Positions 9,182 to 17,470 of a DNA stretch of 64,000 bases are shown in pieces. Source of the DNA: Colwellia sp. (GTDB taxonomy: Bacteria; Pseudomonadota; Gammaproteobacteria; Enterobacterales; Alteromonadaceae); the NCBI GenBank assembly GCA_029938115.1, contig JAPYOP010000006.1, forward strand, positions 36,619 through 100,618, in the 5' to 3' direction. The notes under the pieces are model-generated. The model was not told where the DNA came from, did no database searches, and worked only from the letters and a program-made list of their open reading frames with translations. The translations under genes and the position numbers were made by a program. The first letter of the stretch is position 1. Each line of letters begins with the position of its first letter.

Positions 9182-9634
9182 TACCACTTCCATAAATTCT
9201 GAGGCACTAAAATTACTTTTGAAAGTAAAGGCGCTTGGAGTATCACCGTTATTTCGAAGCAACTCTAATTTATTCAAGGCTTCTTCAATGGTAGGGATAT
9301 GACCTTCAGGAACCCACCATAAAACATAACTGTCTTTTGGAATGTTATGAAACCATTCTTGTTTACGACGAAGAAAATCACGGTGATGAGTTCTGAACAT
9401 AAAATTTTTCAGTGCATCGATTGAGTTCCAAACAGACATATTCACAATGATACGCGGATCAGAGAATGCTTCAATACTGGTCGCATCGCCACTGTCATCT
9501 TTTAAACGCCAAATAAAACCTTCAGTAGATTCAGCTAGTTGATTAACAGGCTCTAAATTATCAATGAACTCTTTTATTTCTGGAGCTTCTAATGAATATT
9601 TAGCCTTAGCAATGTTTAATTGTGCTAGTTGCAT
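9173..9634 (-). CDS. DUF3291 domain protein
   Basis: The sequence starts MQLAQLNIAKAKY and contains VNMSVWNSIDALKNFMFRTH, FLRRKQEWF and YVLWWVPEGHIPTIEEALNK, all in the order of the DUF3291 family, which covers nearly the full length. The domain has a ferredoxin-like alpha/beta shape similar to small mono-oxygenases, but no activity is established. It lies between the YkgJ gene and uvrA, 39 bases downstream of the uvrA stop codon's flank in the opposite sense of transcription order (same strand, upstream gene). Confidence 0.8.
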   Translation of the reverse strand: MQLAQLNIAKAKYSLEAPEIKEFIDNLEPVNQLAESTEGFIWRLKDDSGDATSIEAFSDPRIIVNMSVWNSIDALKNFMFRTHHRDFLRRKQEWFHNIPKDSYVLWWVPEGHIPTIEEALNKLELLRNNGDTPSAFTFKSNFSASEFMEVVLV

Positions 9635-9673
9635 GTGTTTCCCTTTATATTTAGTCCATTTAAAGGCTTTGCC

Positions 9674-12499
9674 TTAATTCAGCATCTGCTTTAAAAATCG
9701 CGCAGTATGTGATGTTTTATGCTGAGCTACTTGCTCCGGTGTGCCCGTAACTAATATTTCACCACCACCTGAGCCGCCTTCTGGACCAAGATCAATTACC
9801 CAATCAGCGGTTTTAACCACATCAAGGTTGTGCTCAATAACCACGATAGTATTACCGTGATCGCGCAAACGGTGTATTACGTGCAGTAACTGCTTAATAT
9901 CGTGAAAATGTAAACCTGTGGTTGGCTCATCTAATATGTATAAAGTTTTGCCGGTATCACGTTTTGATAATTCTTTCGATAACTTAACCCGTTGAGCTTC
10001 ACCACCAGAAAGTGTAGTCGCTGATTGACCTAATTTAATATAACCTAAGCCCACATCAAGTAAGGTTTGTAGCTTACGTTTTATTGCAGGAATTGCATTG
10101 AAAAAGTCAAAAGCATCTTCAATAGTCATATCTAATACTTCATGAATATTTTTGCTTTTGTATAGCACTTCTAAGGTTTCACGGTTGTAGCGTTTACTTT
10201 TACAAATATCACAAGGTACGTAAACATCAGGTAAAAAGTGCATTTCTACTTTGATTAAGCCGTCACCTTGACAAGCTTCGCAGCGACCGCCTTTAACATT
10301 AAAGCTAAAACGTCCAGGTTTATAACCACGCGAACGTGACTCTTGTGTCGCTGCAAACATATCACGAATAGCCGTGAATATACCCGTATAAGTAGCAGGG
10401 TTTGAACGCGGTGTTCTACCTATGGGGCTTTGATCGATATCGATAACTTTATCGAGATGTTCTAAACCTGAGATAGATTTATGTGGTGCTGGTTCATCGA
10501 CGGTTGCGCCATTAAGTTCAATATGAGCGAGTTTGTACAAAGTATCGTTAATTAAAGTTGATTTTCCAGAGCCAGAAACGCCAGTAACACAAGTCATTAA
10601 ACCGTTCGGGATCACTAAATCAACGTCTTTTAAGTTATTACCACTAGCGCCCTTTAATTCAACAACATTTTTCTTATCAAACGGGTGACGTTTTTTAGGT
10701 ATTTCAATTTTCTCTACGCCAGATAGATACTTTCCGGTAAGTGAGTCCTTACAATCTAAGATATCATTTATTGTTCCTTGAGCGATGATTTCGCCGCCAT
10801 GAACCCCAGCGCCAGGGCCAATATCAATAACAAAGTCGGCTGCACGAATGGCATCTTCATCATGTTCAACCACAATCACAGTGTTACCTAAATCACGCAG
10901 ATGGGTCAGGGTGCTTAATAAGCGTTCGTTATCTCGCTGATGCAAACCAATAGAAGGTTCATCAAGTACATACATAACGCCAACTAGACCAGCACCTATT
11001 TGACTAGCCAAACGAATGCGTTGAGCTTCACCGCCAGAAAGGGTGTTAGCGCCACGTGATAAATTCAGATAATTCAAACCAACGTTAACTAGGAAACCTA
11101 AGCGCTCGTTAATTTCTTTTAATATTCTTTCGGCGACTTGGCCTTTTTGTCCTTCAAGCGGTAAATTTTGGAAAAAATCTAAGGCATCACTAATGGCTAG
11201 TTCTGCCACTACAGTTAAAGGTGTATCGTTAATAAATACATTTCGCGCTTCTAAGCGTAAACGGCTGCCGTTACAGTCGGGACAATGTTGGCTATTTAAA
11301 TATTTAGCCAATTCATCCCGCACCGCATTCGATTCAGTTTCTTTATAACGGCGCTGCATATTATTAATTATGCCTTCGAACGGGTGAGTACGCAGTACCA
11401 CATCGCCGCGATCGTTCATGTATTTAAATTCAATTTCTTGCGTGCCGCTACCGTAAAGCACGACCTTACGGGCTTCATCGGTTAAGTCTTTAAAAGGCTT
11501 ATCTACTGGGAATTTATAATGATCGCTAAGCGCTTGTAGCATTTGAAAATAGTAGAAATTACGCTTGTCCCAACCACGAACCGCGCCACCGGCAAGGCTC
11601 AGCTCCTCATTGGCAATAATACGATTACTATCAAAAAATTGTTCAATGCCTAAACCATCACAAGTTTGACAAGCACCTGCTGGGTTATTGAAAGAGAATA
11701 ATCTTGGCTCTAATTCTTGCATGCTATAACCACAATGTGGGCAGGCAAAATTGGCTGAGAAAAGTAACTCTTCTCGGTTTGGTTCATCCATAAAGGCAAT
11801 TTTCGCTGTGCCTGCGGTTAAACCCAACGTAGTTTCAAATGACTCTGATAAACGTAATTGAATGTCAGGACGTACTTTTAAGCGATCAACCACGACTTCA
11901 ATAGTATGTTTTTTGTGAAGCTCTAATGTTGGTGGATCAGATAAATCGCAAACTTCGCCATCAATACGGGCACGAATAAAGCCTTGTGCCGCTAAATTGT
12001 CGAGTAACTTAACATGCTCACCTTTGCGATTTTGCAGTACAGGTGCTAGCAACATTACTTTAGTGCCTTCTTCAAGGGCTAAAACATTATCAACCATTTG
12101 AGAAACAGTTTGTGCCGCTAAAGGTTGTTTATGTGTTGGACAACGTGGCTCACCAACGCGTGCGTATAATAAACGCAAATAATCGTAAATTTCTGTGATG
12201 GTACCCACGGTTGATCGAGGGTTGTGTGAAGTTGATTTTTGTTCGATAGAGATGGCAGGCGATAAACCTTCAATGTGGTCTACATCAGGCTTTTCCATTA
12301 AAGATAAAAATTGGCGAGCATAGGCAGAAAGCGATTCAACGTAACGACGTTGTCCTTCCGCATATAAAGTATCAAAAGCCAGTGATGATTTACCCGAGCC
12401 AGAAAGTCCGGTAATAACAACTAATTTATCGCGAGGAATCGTCAAAGATATATTTTTAAGATTATGGGTACGCGCCCCTCTGACTACAATGTTTTTCAT
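9674..12499 (-). CDS. uvrA: UvrABC excinuclease subunit A
   Basis: UvrA recognises bulky DNA damage and loads UvrB in nucleotide excision repair. The 941-residue length is standard. Both ATP-binding cassettes are intact: Walker [10 protein letters not shown] near residue 31 with [16 protein letters not shown] as its signature, and GVSGSGKST near residue 643 with [16 protein letters not shown]. Zinc modules are visible as [16 protein letters not shown]...CQTC and CEACQGDG...CDIC. The gene is divergent from the DASS transporter gene. No LexA-type CTG-N10-CAG box is apparent in the 167 bases upstream, so SOS control is not supported here. A neighbouring YajR-type MFS gene also sits near uvrA in related genomes. 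Confidence 0.98.
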   Translation of the reverse strand: MKNIVVRGARTHNLKNISLTIPRDKLVVITGLSGSGKSSLAFDTLYAEGQRRYVESLSAYARQFLSLMEKPDVDHIEGLSPAISIEQKSTSHNPRSTVGTITEIYDYLRLLYARVGEPRCPTHKQPLAAQTVSQMVDNVLALEEGTKVMLLAPVLQNRKGEHVKLLDNLAAQGFIRARIDGEVCDLSDPPTLELHKKHTIEVVVDRLKVRPDIQLRLSESFETTLGLTAGTAKIAFMDEPNREELLFSANFACPHCGYSMQELEPRLFSFNNPAGACQTCDGLGIEQFFDSNRIIANEELSLAGGAVRGWDKRNFYYFQMLQALSDHYKFPVDKPFKDLTDEARKVVLYGSGTQEIEFKYMNDRGDVVLRTHPFEGIINNMQRRYKETESNAVRDELAKYLNSQHCPDCNGSRLRLEARNVFINDTPLTVVAELAISDALDFFQNLPLEGQKGQVAERILKEINERLGFLVNVGLNYLNLSRGANTLSGGEAQRIRLASQIGAGLVGVMYVLDEPSIGLHQRDNERLLSTLTHLRDLGNTVIVVEHDEDAIRAADFVIDIGPGAGVHGGEIIAQGTINDILDCKDSLTGKYLSGVEKIEIPKKRHPFDKKNVVELKGASGNNLKDVDLVIPNGLMTCVTGVSGSGKSTLINDTLYKLAHIELNGATVDEPAPHKSISGLEHLDKVIDIDQSPIGRTPRSNPATYTGIFTAIRDMFAATQESRSRGYKPGRFSFNVKGGRCEACQGDGLIKVEMHFLPDVYVPCDICKSKRYNRETLEVLYKSKNIHEVLDMTIEDAFDFFNAIPAIKRKLQTLLDVGLGYIKLGQSATTLSGGEAQRVKLSKELSKRDTGKTLYILDEPTTGLHFHDIKQLLHVIHRLRDHGNTIVVIEHNLDVVKTADWVIDLGPEGGSGGGEILVTGTPEQVAQHKTSHTARFLKQMLN

Positions 12500-12666
12500 T
12501 TTTTATCAATTAATCCATTGGTAAAACCACAGCCGAGTATTATGCCATAGCTATATACCCAAGGGAATTGAATTGATAAGACAAAATAAGTTTAGTGAGT
12601 GGCTTAGTTAAAGTAATAATGTTATTTTCTCTGCTTAATATTCGATGTAGTTAGATTATAAAAATA

Positions 12667-14043
12667 ATGAAAATAAGCAGAGATCATTTCATCGTCATTG
12701 GGCCATTATTGGCGCTCGCCTTTTATTTTATTCTTGATTTTATGCAAGTGGCAGACAAACCTGCAATTGCGGCGGCAATCACTTTATTAACAGTGATTTG
12801 GTGGGTAAGCGAAGCTGTTCCCATTCCGGCAACATCTTTAGTGCCTTTTGCGCTATTACCTTTGTTCGGAATATTAGACCATAAAGCCGTTGCTTCTTCA
12901 TTAGGTAGCCATGTCATCTTGTTGCTAATGGGCGCTTTTATGCTCTCAAAATCACTAGAGAAAAGTGGTGCACATGAACGACTTGCGGTCTATATGATTC
13001 GTCTAGTGGGTATTTCAAGTGGCAGGCGTTTGGTTCTAGGGTTTATGCTCGCTGCTGGTTTTTTAAGTATGTGGATTTCAAATACGGCGACTACCTTAAT
13101 TATGTTACCGATGGCACTGGCTATTTTAAGCCATGTTGATAATAAAAATCTTAAAGTAGCCTTAATATTAGGGATCGCCTATGCCTCAAGTGTTGGTGGT
13201 TTAGGTACGCTAATTGGTACACCGCCTAATGTTATTTTTGCGGGTATTTACGAAGAACACACCGGCAAAGAGTTTGGTTTTCTTGCTTGGATGAAAATAG
13301 GCGTACCCGTGGTAATCATCGCTTTACCCATAATGGCATTTTGGTTAACACGCAATGTAAAACTTGAACATGATCTGGTGTTACCTGAACTTGGAGCTTG
13401 GCGAACAGAAGAAAAACGCACGCTGTGGGTGTTTGGGTTAACGGCTTTAGCGTGGGTCACTCGTAGTGAACCTTTTGGTGGCTGGAGTGGTTTTATTGAT
13501 ATTAAAGGAGTAGGTGATAGTACTGTTGCTTTATTTGCTGTCGTGATTATGTTTATGGTACCCAATGGTAAAGGGAGCCGTTTGCTCGATTGGAATACCG
13601 CAAAAACTATTCCTTGGGGAATGTTACTGTTGTTTGCCGGTGGCATTGCTATTGCCAAAGGATTTACCGCTTCTGGTTTGAGCGCCATGATGGGTGATTG
13701 GTTAACTTCTTTATCTGACTTGCCGCCAATATTAATGATGTTAACTATCTGTCTATTTGTTACTTACTTAACCGAAATTACCAGTAATACTGCTACCGCA
13801 ACTTTATTAATGCCAATTTTAGCTGTAGCTGCTATTTCATCACGTTTAGATCCCGCTGTATTGATGATACCTGCGGCCATGGCTGCTAGTTGCGCCTTTA
13901 TGTTGCCTGTAGCTACTGCTCCCAATGCTATCGCTTATGGTACAGGTGAAATCGAGATTAAAACTATGGTCAAAGAAGGGGCGTTATTGAGTTTCATTAT
14001 TTCATCTATGTTGGCTATGGTCTGTTATTTTCTACTCATATAA
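12667..14043 (+). CDS. DASS (SLC13-type) anion:sodium symporter
   Basis: The 458-residue protein is almost entirely hydrophobic, with about eleven membrane segments and re-entrant loops. Family motifs include VIWWVSEAVPIPATSL, the first SNT-type signature MWISNTATTLIMLP, GTLIGTPPNVIFAGI, and a second SNTATATLLMP signature late in the protein, followed by LPVATAPNAIAYGTGEI. These two repeated Ser-Asn-Thr sites bind sodium and a dicarboxylate in the characterised family. The transporter most likely imports C4-dicarboxylates or a related anion. It is read divergently from uvrA and followed after 120 bases by the YajR-type gene. Confidence 0.9.
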   Translation: MKISRDHFIVIGPLLALAFYFILDFMQVADKPAIAAAITLLTVIWWVSEAVPIPATSLVPFALLPLFGILDHKAVASSLGSHVILLLMGAFMLSKSLEKSGAHERLAVYMIRLVGISSGRRLVLGFMLAAGFLSMWISNTATTLIMLPMALAILSHVDNKNLKVALILGIAYASSVGGLGTLIGTPPNVIFAGIYEEHTGKEFGFLAWMKIGVPVVIIALPIMAFWLTRNVKLEHDLVLPELGAWRTEEKRTLWVFGLTALAWVTRSEPFGGWSGFIDIKGVGDSTVALFAVVIMFMVPNGKGSRLLDWNTAKTIPWGMLLLFAGGIAIAKGFTASGLSAMMGDWLTSLSDLPPILMMLTICLFVTYLTEITSNTATATLLMPILAVAAISSRLDPAVLMIPAAMAASCAFMLPVATAPNAIAYGTGEIEIKTMVKEGALLSFIISSMLAMVCYFLLI

Positions 14044-14163
14044 TGGGAATATATGTGAGCAGGATCCTTTTTGTTGCCAGCATTAGCATGGTAAACTACG
14101 GCGATTTTTATTTTTCCGCTATTTTTAATTCCTTCTATTTCTGAACAGGGTAAAAGTGTTTCC

Positions 14164-15555
14164 ATGAGTGTTTCAGGTTTAAACCGTATTGAGAAAAAAG
14201 CGGCATTTTCGTTAGCCAGTGTTTTTGGTGTGCGTATGCTCGGCTTATTTATGATTTTACCGGTGTTTGCTATTTATGGTGAACAGTTAGCAGGATATAG
14301 CCCGTTATGGCTAGGACTTGCTATTGGTGCTTATGGTTTAACACAAGCGTTATTACAAATTCCAATGGGCATTTTATCAGATAAATACGGTCGCAAACCG
14401 GTGATTTTAGCTGGCTTGGTGGTGTTTTTGATTGGCAGCATTGTTGCTGCACTTTCTACCACTATTTATGGTGTGGTATTGGGGCGAGCAATACAAGGTA
14501 TGGGCGCTATTGCTAGTGCTATTTTAGCCTTAGCCGCTGATTTAACCCGTGAAGAACAACGCCCGAAAGTAATGGCGACTATTGGCATGTTCATTGGTTT
14601 ATCTTTCACTGTTGCGATGATTTTAGGGCCAATAGTTGCGGATGCTTTTGGCTTAAGTGGTCTTTTTTGGTTCACCGGATTTTTAACTATTCTTGCCATG
14701 TTTATGATCCAATTTATGGTGCCTTATTCCGTTAATAAAGCACCACGCGGTGATAGTGTTGCGCTGCCTGAACAAATTAGTAAGCTAATTCGTCACCCAC
14801 AATTGTCTCGTTTGAACTGGGGCGTATTTATTTTGCATATGGCGTTAACTGCTTGTTTTGTTACTTTGCCTAAGCAGTTTGTTGCCAGTGGTTTGGCGTT
14901 AGAAGATCATTGGCAAATATATTTACCGACTTTGCTTGGTTCTTTCTTCTTAATGGTGCCTTTTATGATTTTTGCCATGAAAAAGCAACAAGAAAAACCG
15001 ATGTTTAGTGCGGCCGTAGCACTGCTTAGTTTTGCACTATTTTCGCTATGGTTATTACCAACTGGCTTTTGGAGTTTAATTTTATCTGTGGTGTTGTTTT
15101 TTACTGCATTTAATTATTTAGAAGCAACTATGCCTTCTATTTTATCTAGAATTGCCCCTGCTGGCGTGAAAGGTAGTGTGATGGGGATCTACTCTAGCAG
15201 CCAATTTTTAGGTGCTTTTGTGGGCGGAATTATTGGTGGTTTTGTTGCTAGTCGTTTTGGCGAGAATAGTATTTTCTTAGTCATGGCTGTTGCCAGTTTA
15301 ATTTGGCTAATACTGAGCTTTGGTATGCAAAAACTGAAAAAGTCTAAAAACTTTAGTTTTGCGACCAACATTAGTGATGATGAAAAGGCTGAAGAGGTGG
15401 CGGAGTTATTAATTAATATGCCCGGTGTTATTGAAGCGACACTTGTTCGTGAAGGTACTCAGGAGCAAAATGGCGCCGTTGCTTATCTAAAAGTGGATGA
15501 CAAAATAGTTGATTTAATCTCGGTGAAAGCATTATTACAACAGGATAGTTGTTAA
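14164..15555 (+). CDS. YajR-type MFS transporter with C-terminal YAM-like domain
   Basis: Twelve membrane segments are expected. The MFS motif A is clear in GILSDKYGRKPVIL after helix 2, and FGVRMLGLFMILPVFAIYGE is typical of the YajR group. After helix 12 comes a cytoplasmic tail of ~70 residues ending in a ferredoxin-like region (MPGVIEATLVREG...AVAYLKVDD), which corresponds to the YAM domain of E. coli YajR. The substrate is unknown, and drug or metabolite efflux is usual for relatives. Its stop overlaps the next start as TAATG, so the cNMP-binding protein is co-translated. Confidence 0.88.
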   Translation: MSVSGLNRIEKKAAFSLASVFGVRMLGLFMILPVFAIYGEQLAGYSPLWLGLAIGAYGLTQALLQIPMGILSDKYGRKPVILAGLVVFLIGSIVAALSTTIYGVVLGRAIQGMGAIASAILALAADLTREEQRPKVMATIGMFIGLSFTVAMILGPIVADAFGLSGLFWFTGFLTILAMFMIQFMVPYSVNKAPRGDSVALPEQISKLIRHPQLSRLNWGVFILHMALTACFVTLPKQFVASGLALEDHWQIYLPTLLGSFFLMVPFMIFAMKKQQEKPMFSAAVALLSFALFSLWLLPTGFWSLILSVVLFFTAFNYLEATMPSILSRIAPAGVKGSVMGIYSSSQFLGAFVGGIIGGFVASRFGENSIFLVMAVASLIWLILSFGMQKLKKSKNFSFATNISDDEKAEEVAELLINMPGVIEATLVREGTQEQNGAVAYLKVDDKIVDLISVKALLQQDSC

Positions 15556-16004
15556 TGTTTCCTTTGAAAAATATTTCGCATTTAAAATTGTTAGAGATCG
15601 TTGCTCGCGTTAATTTTTTCAAACATTTAACCGTCGGAGAGCGTGAATTATTATTAAATTCATCAACTTGCTATAAATGTTATAAAGACAAGTTCGTACA
15701 AAAAGAAGATGATCTTAATAGAAATTTTTATATTGTTTTATCAGGCAAGGTAGCCATTACTAAAAATGGCACTGATAAAGTGGTTGGTCATGTTTCGGTT
15801 GGTGAGTTTATTGGCGAAAGTAGCTTTATTAATAAACATCGAAAAAGTGCTTCAGCAAAAGCAGTGGAAGATTCAATCATACTGTGTATTGATCAAGATG
15901 CGTTGCGCGGCCTACCTGGCCAAGTTAAAGATAAATGCAAAGATGCTATTATCGAAGGTATGGCAAGTAGAATTGTTTACTTAACTGATCTCAACTCGGC
16001 CTAA
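15555..16004 (+). CDS. Cyclic nucleotide-binding domain protein
   Basis: A 149-residue protein consisting of one CRP-type beta-roll. The hallmarks are NFFKHLTVGERELLL at the start, DDLNRNFYIVLSGKVAIT, and GEFIGESSFINKHRKSASAKA, the phosphate-binding cassette in which Gly-Glu and the later Arg contact the nucleotide phosphate. No helix-turn-helix follows, so it is not a CRP-like transcription factor but a stand-alone sensor. The ATG at 15555 is preferred over the TTG at 15549, since it overlaps the stop of the MFS gene. Its partner is unknown; coupling suggests a link with the transporter. Confidence 0.8.
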   Translation: MFPLKNISHLKLLEIVARVNFFKHLTVGERELLLNSSTCYKCYKDKFVQKEDDLNRNFYIVLSGKVAITKNGTDKVVGHVSVGEFIGESSFINKHRKSASAKAVEDSIILCIDQDALRGLPGQVKDKCKDAIIEGMASRIVYLTDLNSA

Positions 16005-16484
16005 CTAATCAGATTTAACCGCTTTCATCGTTGCTGGTAAGTTTTCGTTTTTTACAACTGATGGTTTTGTATTTTTCAATGTTAAACGAGCCACGAACAT
16101 GCCTATTAGCATCATGCCAATAAAAGCAAATATCTTAGGTTCAAAGGTCAAAATGTTAGCCATAGCCGGTCCAGGACAAATACCCGTTAAGCCCCAGCCA
16201 GCACAAAAAAACACCGAGCCAACAAGCAAGTTTTTATCAATTAGTTTACGCTCAGGAATAAAAAACTGACTGGCAAAAATAGGTTTAGCTATTTTTTTTA
16301 TAACAAGAAAGAAGCCTAAGCCAAATACCCATAAATCACCGCCCATAACAAACATCAAGCTTGGATCCCAGTTACCTGCAATGTCTAAAAAGTTGATTAC
16401 TTTTTGTGGGTTCACCATTTGAGAAATAATTAACCCGATACCAAAAAGTAAACCACAAAAGAAAGAAACCGTTAATTTCATCAT
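16005..16484 (-). CDS. YeeE/YedE-family membrane protein, second half
   Basis: Four to five hydrophobic segments are present, with GLLFGIGLIISQMVNPQKVI, FLDIAGNWDPSLMFVMGGDL and GWGLTGICPGPAMANI. The last holds the conserved Cys-Pro-Gly of the YeeE/YedE (sulphur transport, DUF6691) group. The start is placed at the first of two adjacent ATG codons at 16484, where AAGGA lies just upstream; a longer frame reaching 16544 would overlap the upstream gene heavily. Together with the preceding gene it reconstructs the two-part pump thought to import thiosulphate or related sulphur species. Sulphur transport is inferred from the family only. Confidence 0.85.
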   Translation of the reverse strand: MMKLTVSFFCGLLFGIGLIISQMVNPQKVINFLDIAGNWDPSLMFVMGGDLWVFGLGFFLVIKKIAKPIFASQFFIPERKLIDKNLLVGSVFFCAGWGLTGICPGPAMANILTFEPKIFAFIGMMLIGMFVARLTLKNTKPSVVKNENLPATMKAVKSD

Positions 16485-16497
16485 CAATTCCTTCTCT

Positions 16498-16899
16498 TTA
16501 AAGTACAAGCAAATGCTTGCTGATAAATACGACTGCGATAGCAATCAACATGAAAACACAGGTCGATACAATTGAGCGTGGTGACAATCTGCCTATACCG
16601 CAAATACCATGACCGCTTGTACATTCTGAGCCAAGGTAAGAGCCAAAGCCTACTAAAAAGCCACCGACAAGTATCATGGGCCAAGTAATTTCAATAGTGG
16701 CATTACTTTGATAATCAAATAATGCCAGCACTAGCGGTGATAAAATTAAACCAAACAAAAAGCTCCAACGCCATTGTGGAGCACTGCTGATCGATTTGAA
16801 TGAACCACTAATAATAGAGGATATTCCGGCAATCCGACCATTTAACAATAAAAAGATAAAAGATGGATATTTGTGTCTGAGTTGTCTCAAAATGGGCAC
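16498..16899 (-). CDS. YeeE/YedE-family membrane protein, first half (N-terminus possibly altered)
   Basis: The core FLLLNGRIAGISSIISG, WPMILVGGFLVGFGSYLGSECTSGHGICG (shown here by its key Cys-Thr-Ser-Gly-His-Gly) and RLSPRSIVSTCVFM are classical YeeE signatures, the Cys being the presumed sulphur-relay residue. The first ~16 residues, starting from a GTG at 16899, are charged (RQLRHKYPS) where relatives have the first half of a membrane helix. An in-frame stop lies two codons upstream. The 5' end is therefore probably truncated or replaced, next to a GC-rich patch at about 16895-16950. It pairs with the downstream half, 13 bases away. Confidence 0.72.
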   Translation of the reverse strand: MPILRQLRHKYPSFIFLLLNGRIAGISSIISGSFKSISSAPQWRWSFLFGLILSPLVLALFDYQSNATIEITWPMILVGGFLVGFGSYLGSECTSGHGICGIGRLSPRSIVSTCVFMLIAIAVVFISKHLLVL

Positions 16900-17240
16900 G
16901 CCTTACCGCAAAGTCACCCCTTGGAGGGGGAGACGCAGGGCGGATAAAAACTACTCAGATCAAGTTTTTGACTCTTTCTATTTCGTGTTTTTTAATATTT
17001 ACCATTTGTTAGTAAAGTGGTGAGTAGTTGATGGTTTTTCCTGTGATTTAATGTATACATCTTTGTTTTATATCATTGTTGTTTATTTCTTTAATCAAAA
17101 CCATCAATTCAATCAGTAGTTGAACCTAAAACCAATTCGAAAAATTAATATATCTAAGTAGCTAACTTTCCATGAAAATTAAATGAATCTCATGGGAGTT
17201 AGCCGAAAAGTATTGCAATTCACTTCCTATCTCGCAATAA

Positions 17241-17254
17241 TGTAAGCGCTTCCA
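17241..17254. promoter_or_regulatory. Degenerate LacI-type operator upstream of the GH3 unit
   Basis: TGTAAGCGCTTCCA matches the palindrome TGGAAGCGCTTCCA of this region except for one base in the left arm. It lies 61 bases before the start of the leader ORF and is intergenic, like the seven better sites. Confidence 0.65.
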
Positions 17255-17314
17255 TTTAAAGGGGTTGTCATCAATTCCGTTGGGGAATTATTATTCTATT
17301 ATTAGGTGGGTTTT

Positions 17315-17470
17315 ATGGCGGAACCAGCAGTAACAGCAGATACACAGAGACGAGTATCGGGCATTGACACCGACGGTTATACTTTTGAATTAACATCTCT
17401 GATCCAGTTCTGTTTTTTTATTTCTTTACCGGCGGGAAAAATAGTTAAAACAAAAGGGTCAGGAAAATAA
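17315..17470 (+). pseudogene. Truncated FucP/GluP-type sugar symporter remnant, now a 51-codon ORF coupled to GH3
   Basis: ATG 17315 follows a good ribosome site (AGGTGG, six bases away). The short product reads like a glucose/galactose-type MFS transporter that has lost its middle: an N-terminal part ending YTFELTSL is joined directly to IQFCFFISLPAGKIVK, two pieces separated by tens of residues in full-length relatives. It ends in TAATG, where the last A is the first base of the GH3 start codon. The ORF may survive as a translated leader for GH3. Homology is from memory of the family and needs an alignment; the open frame, ribosome site and stop-start overlap are seen directly. Bases 16900-17240 before it hold no other gene I can support. 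Confidence 0.65.

Noticed and set aside
12500..12666. LexA box for uvrA
   Set aside because: I looked for CTG-N10-CAG in the divergent region and found none, so SOS control is not claimed.
13248..13688. 146-codon minus-strand frame
   Set aside because: It lies wholly inside the DASS transporter gene on the other strand, has low-complexity Pro/Ala/Thr composition and no ribosome site. It is a shadow of a strong gene.
15189..15622. Minus-strand frames over the end of the YajR-type gene
   Set aside because: They are antisense to well-supported MFS and cNMP-binding genes and have no recognisable content.
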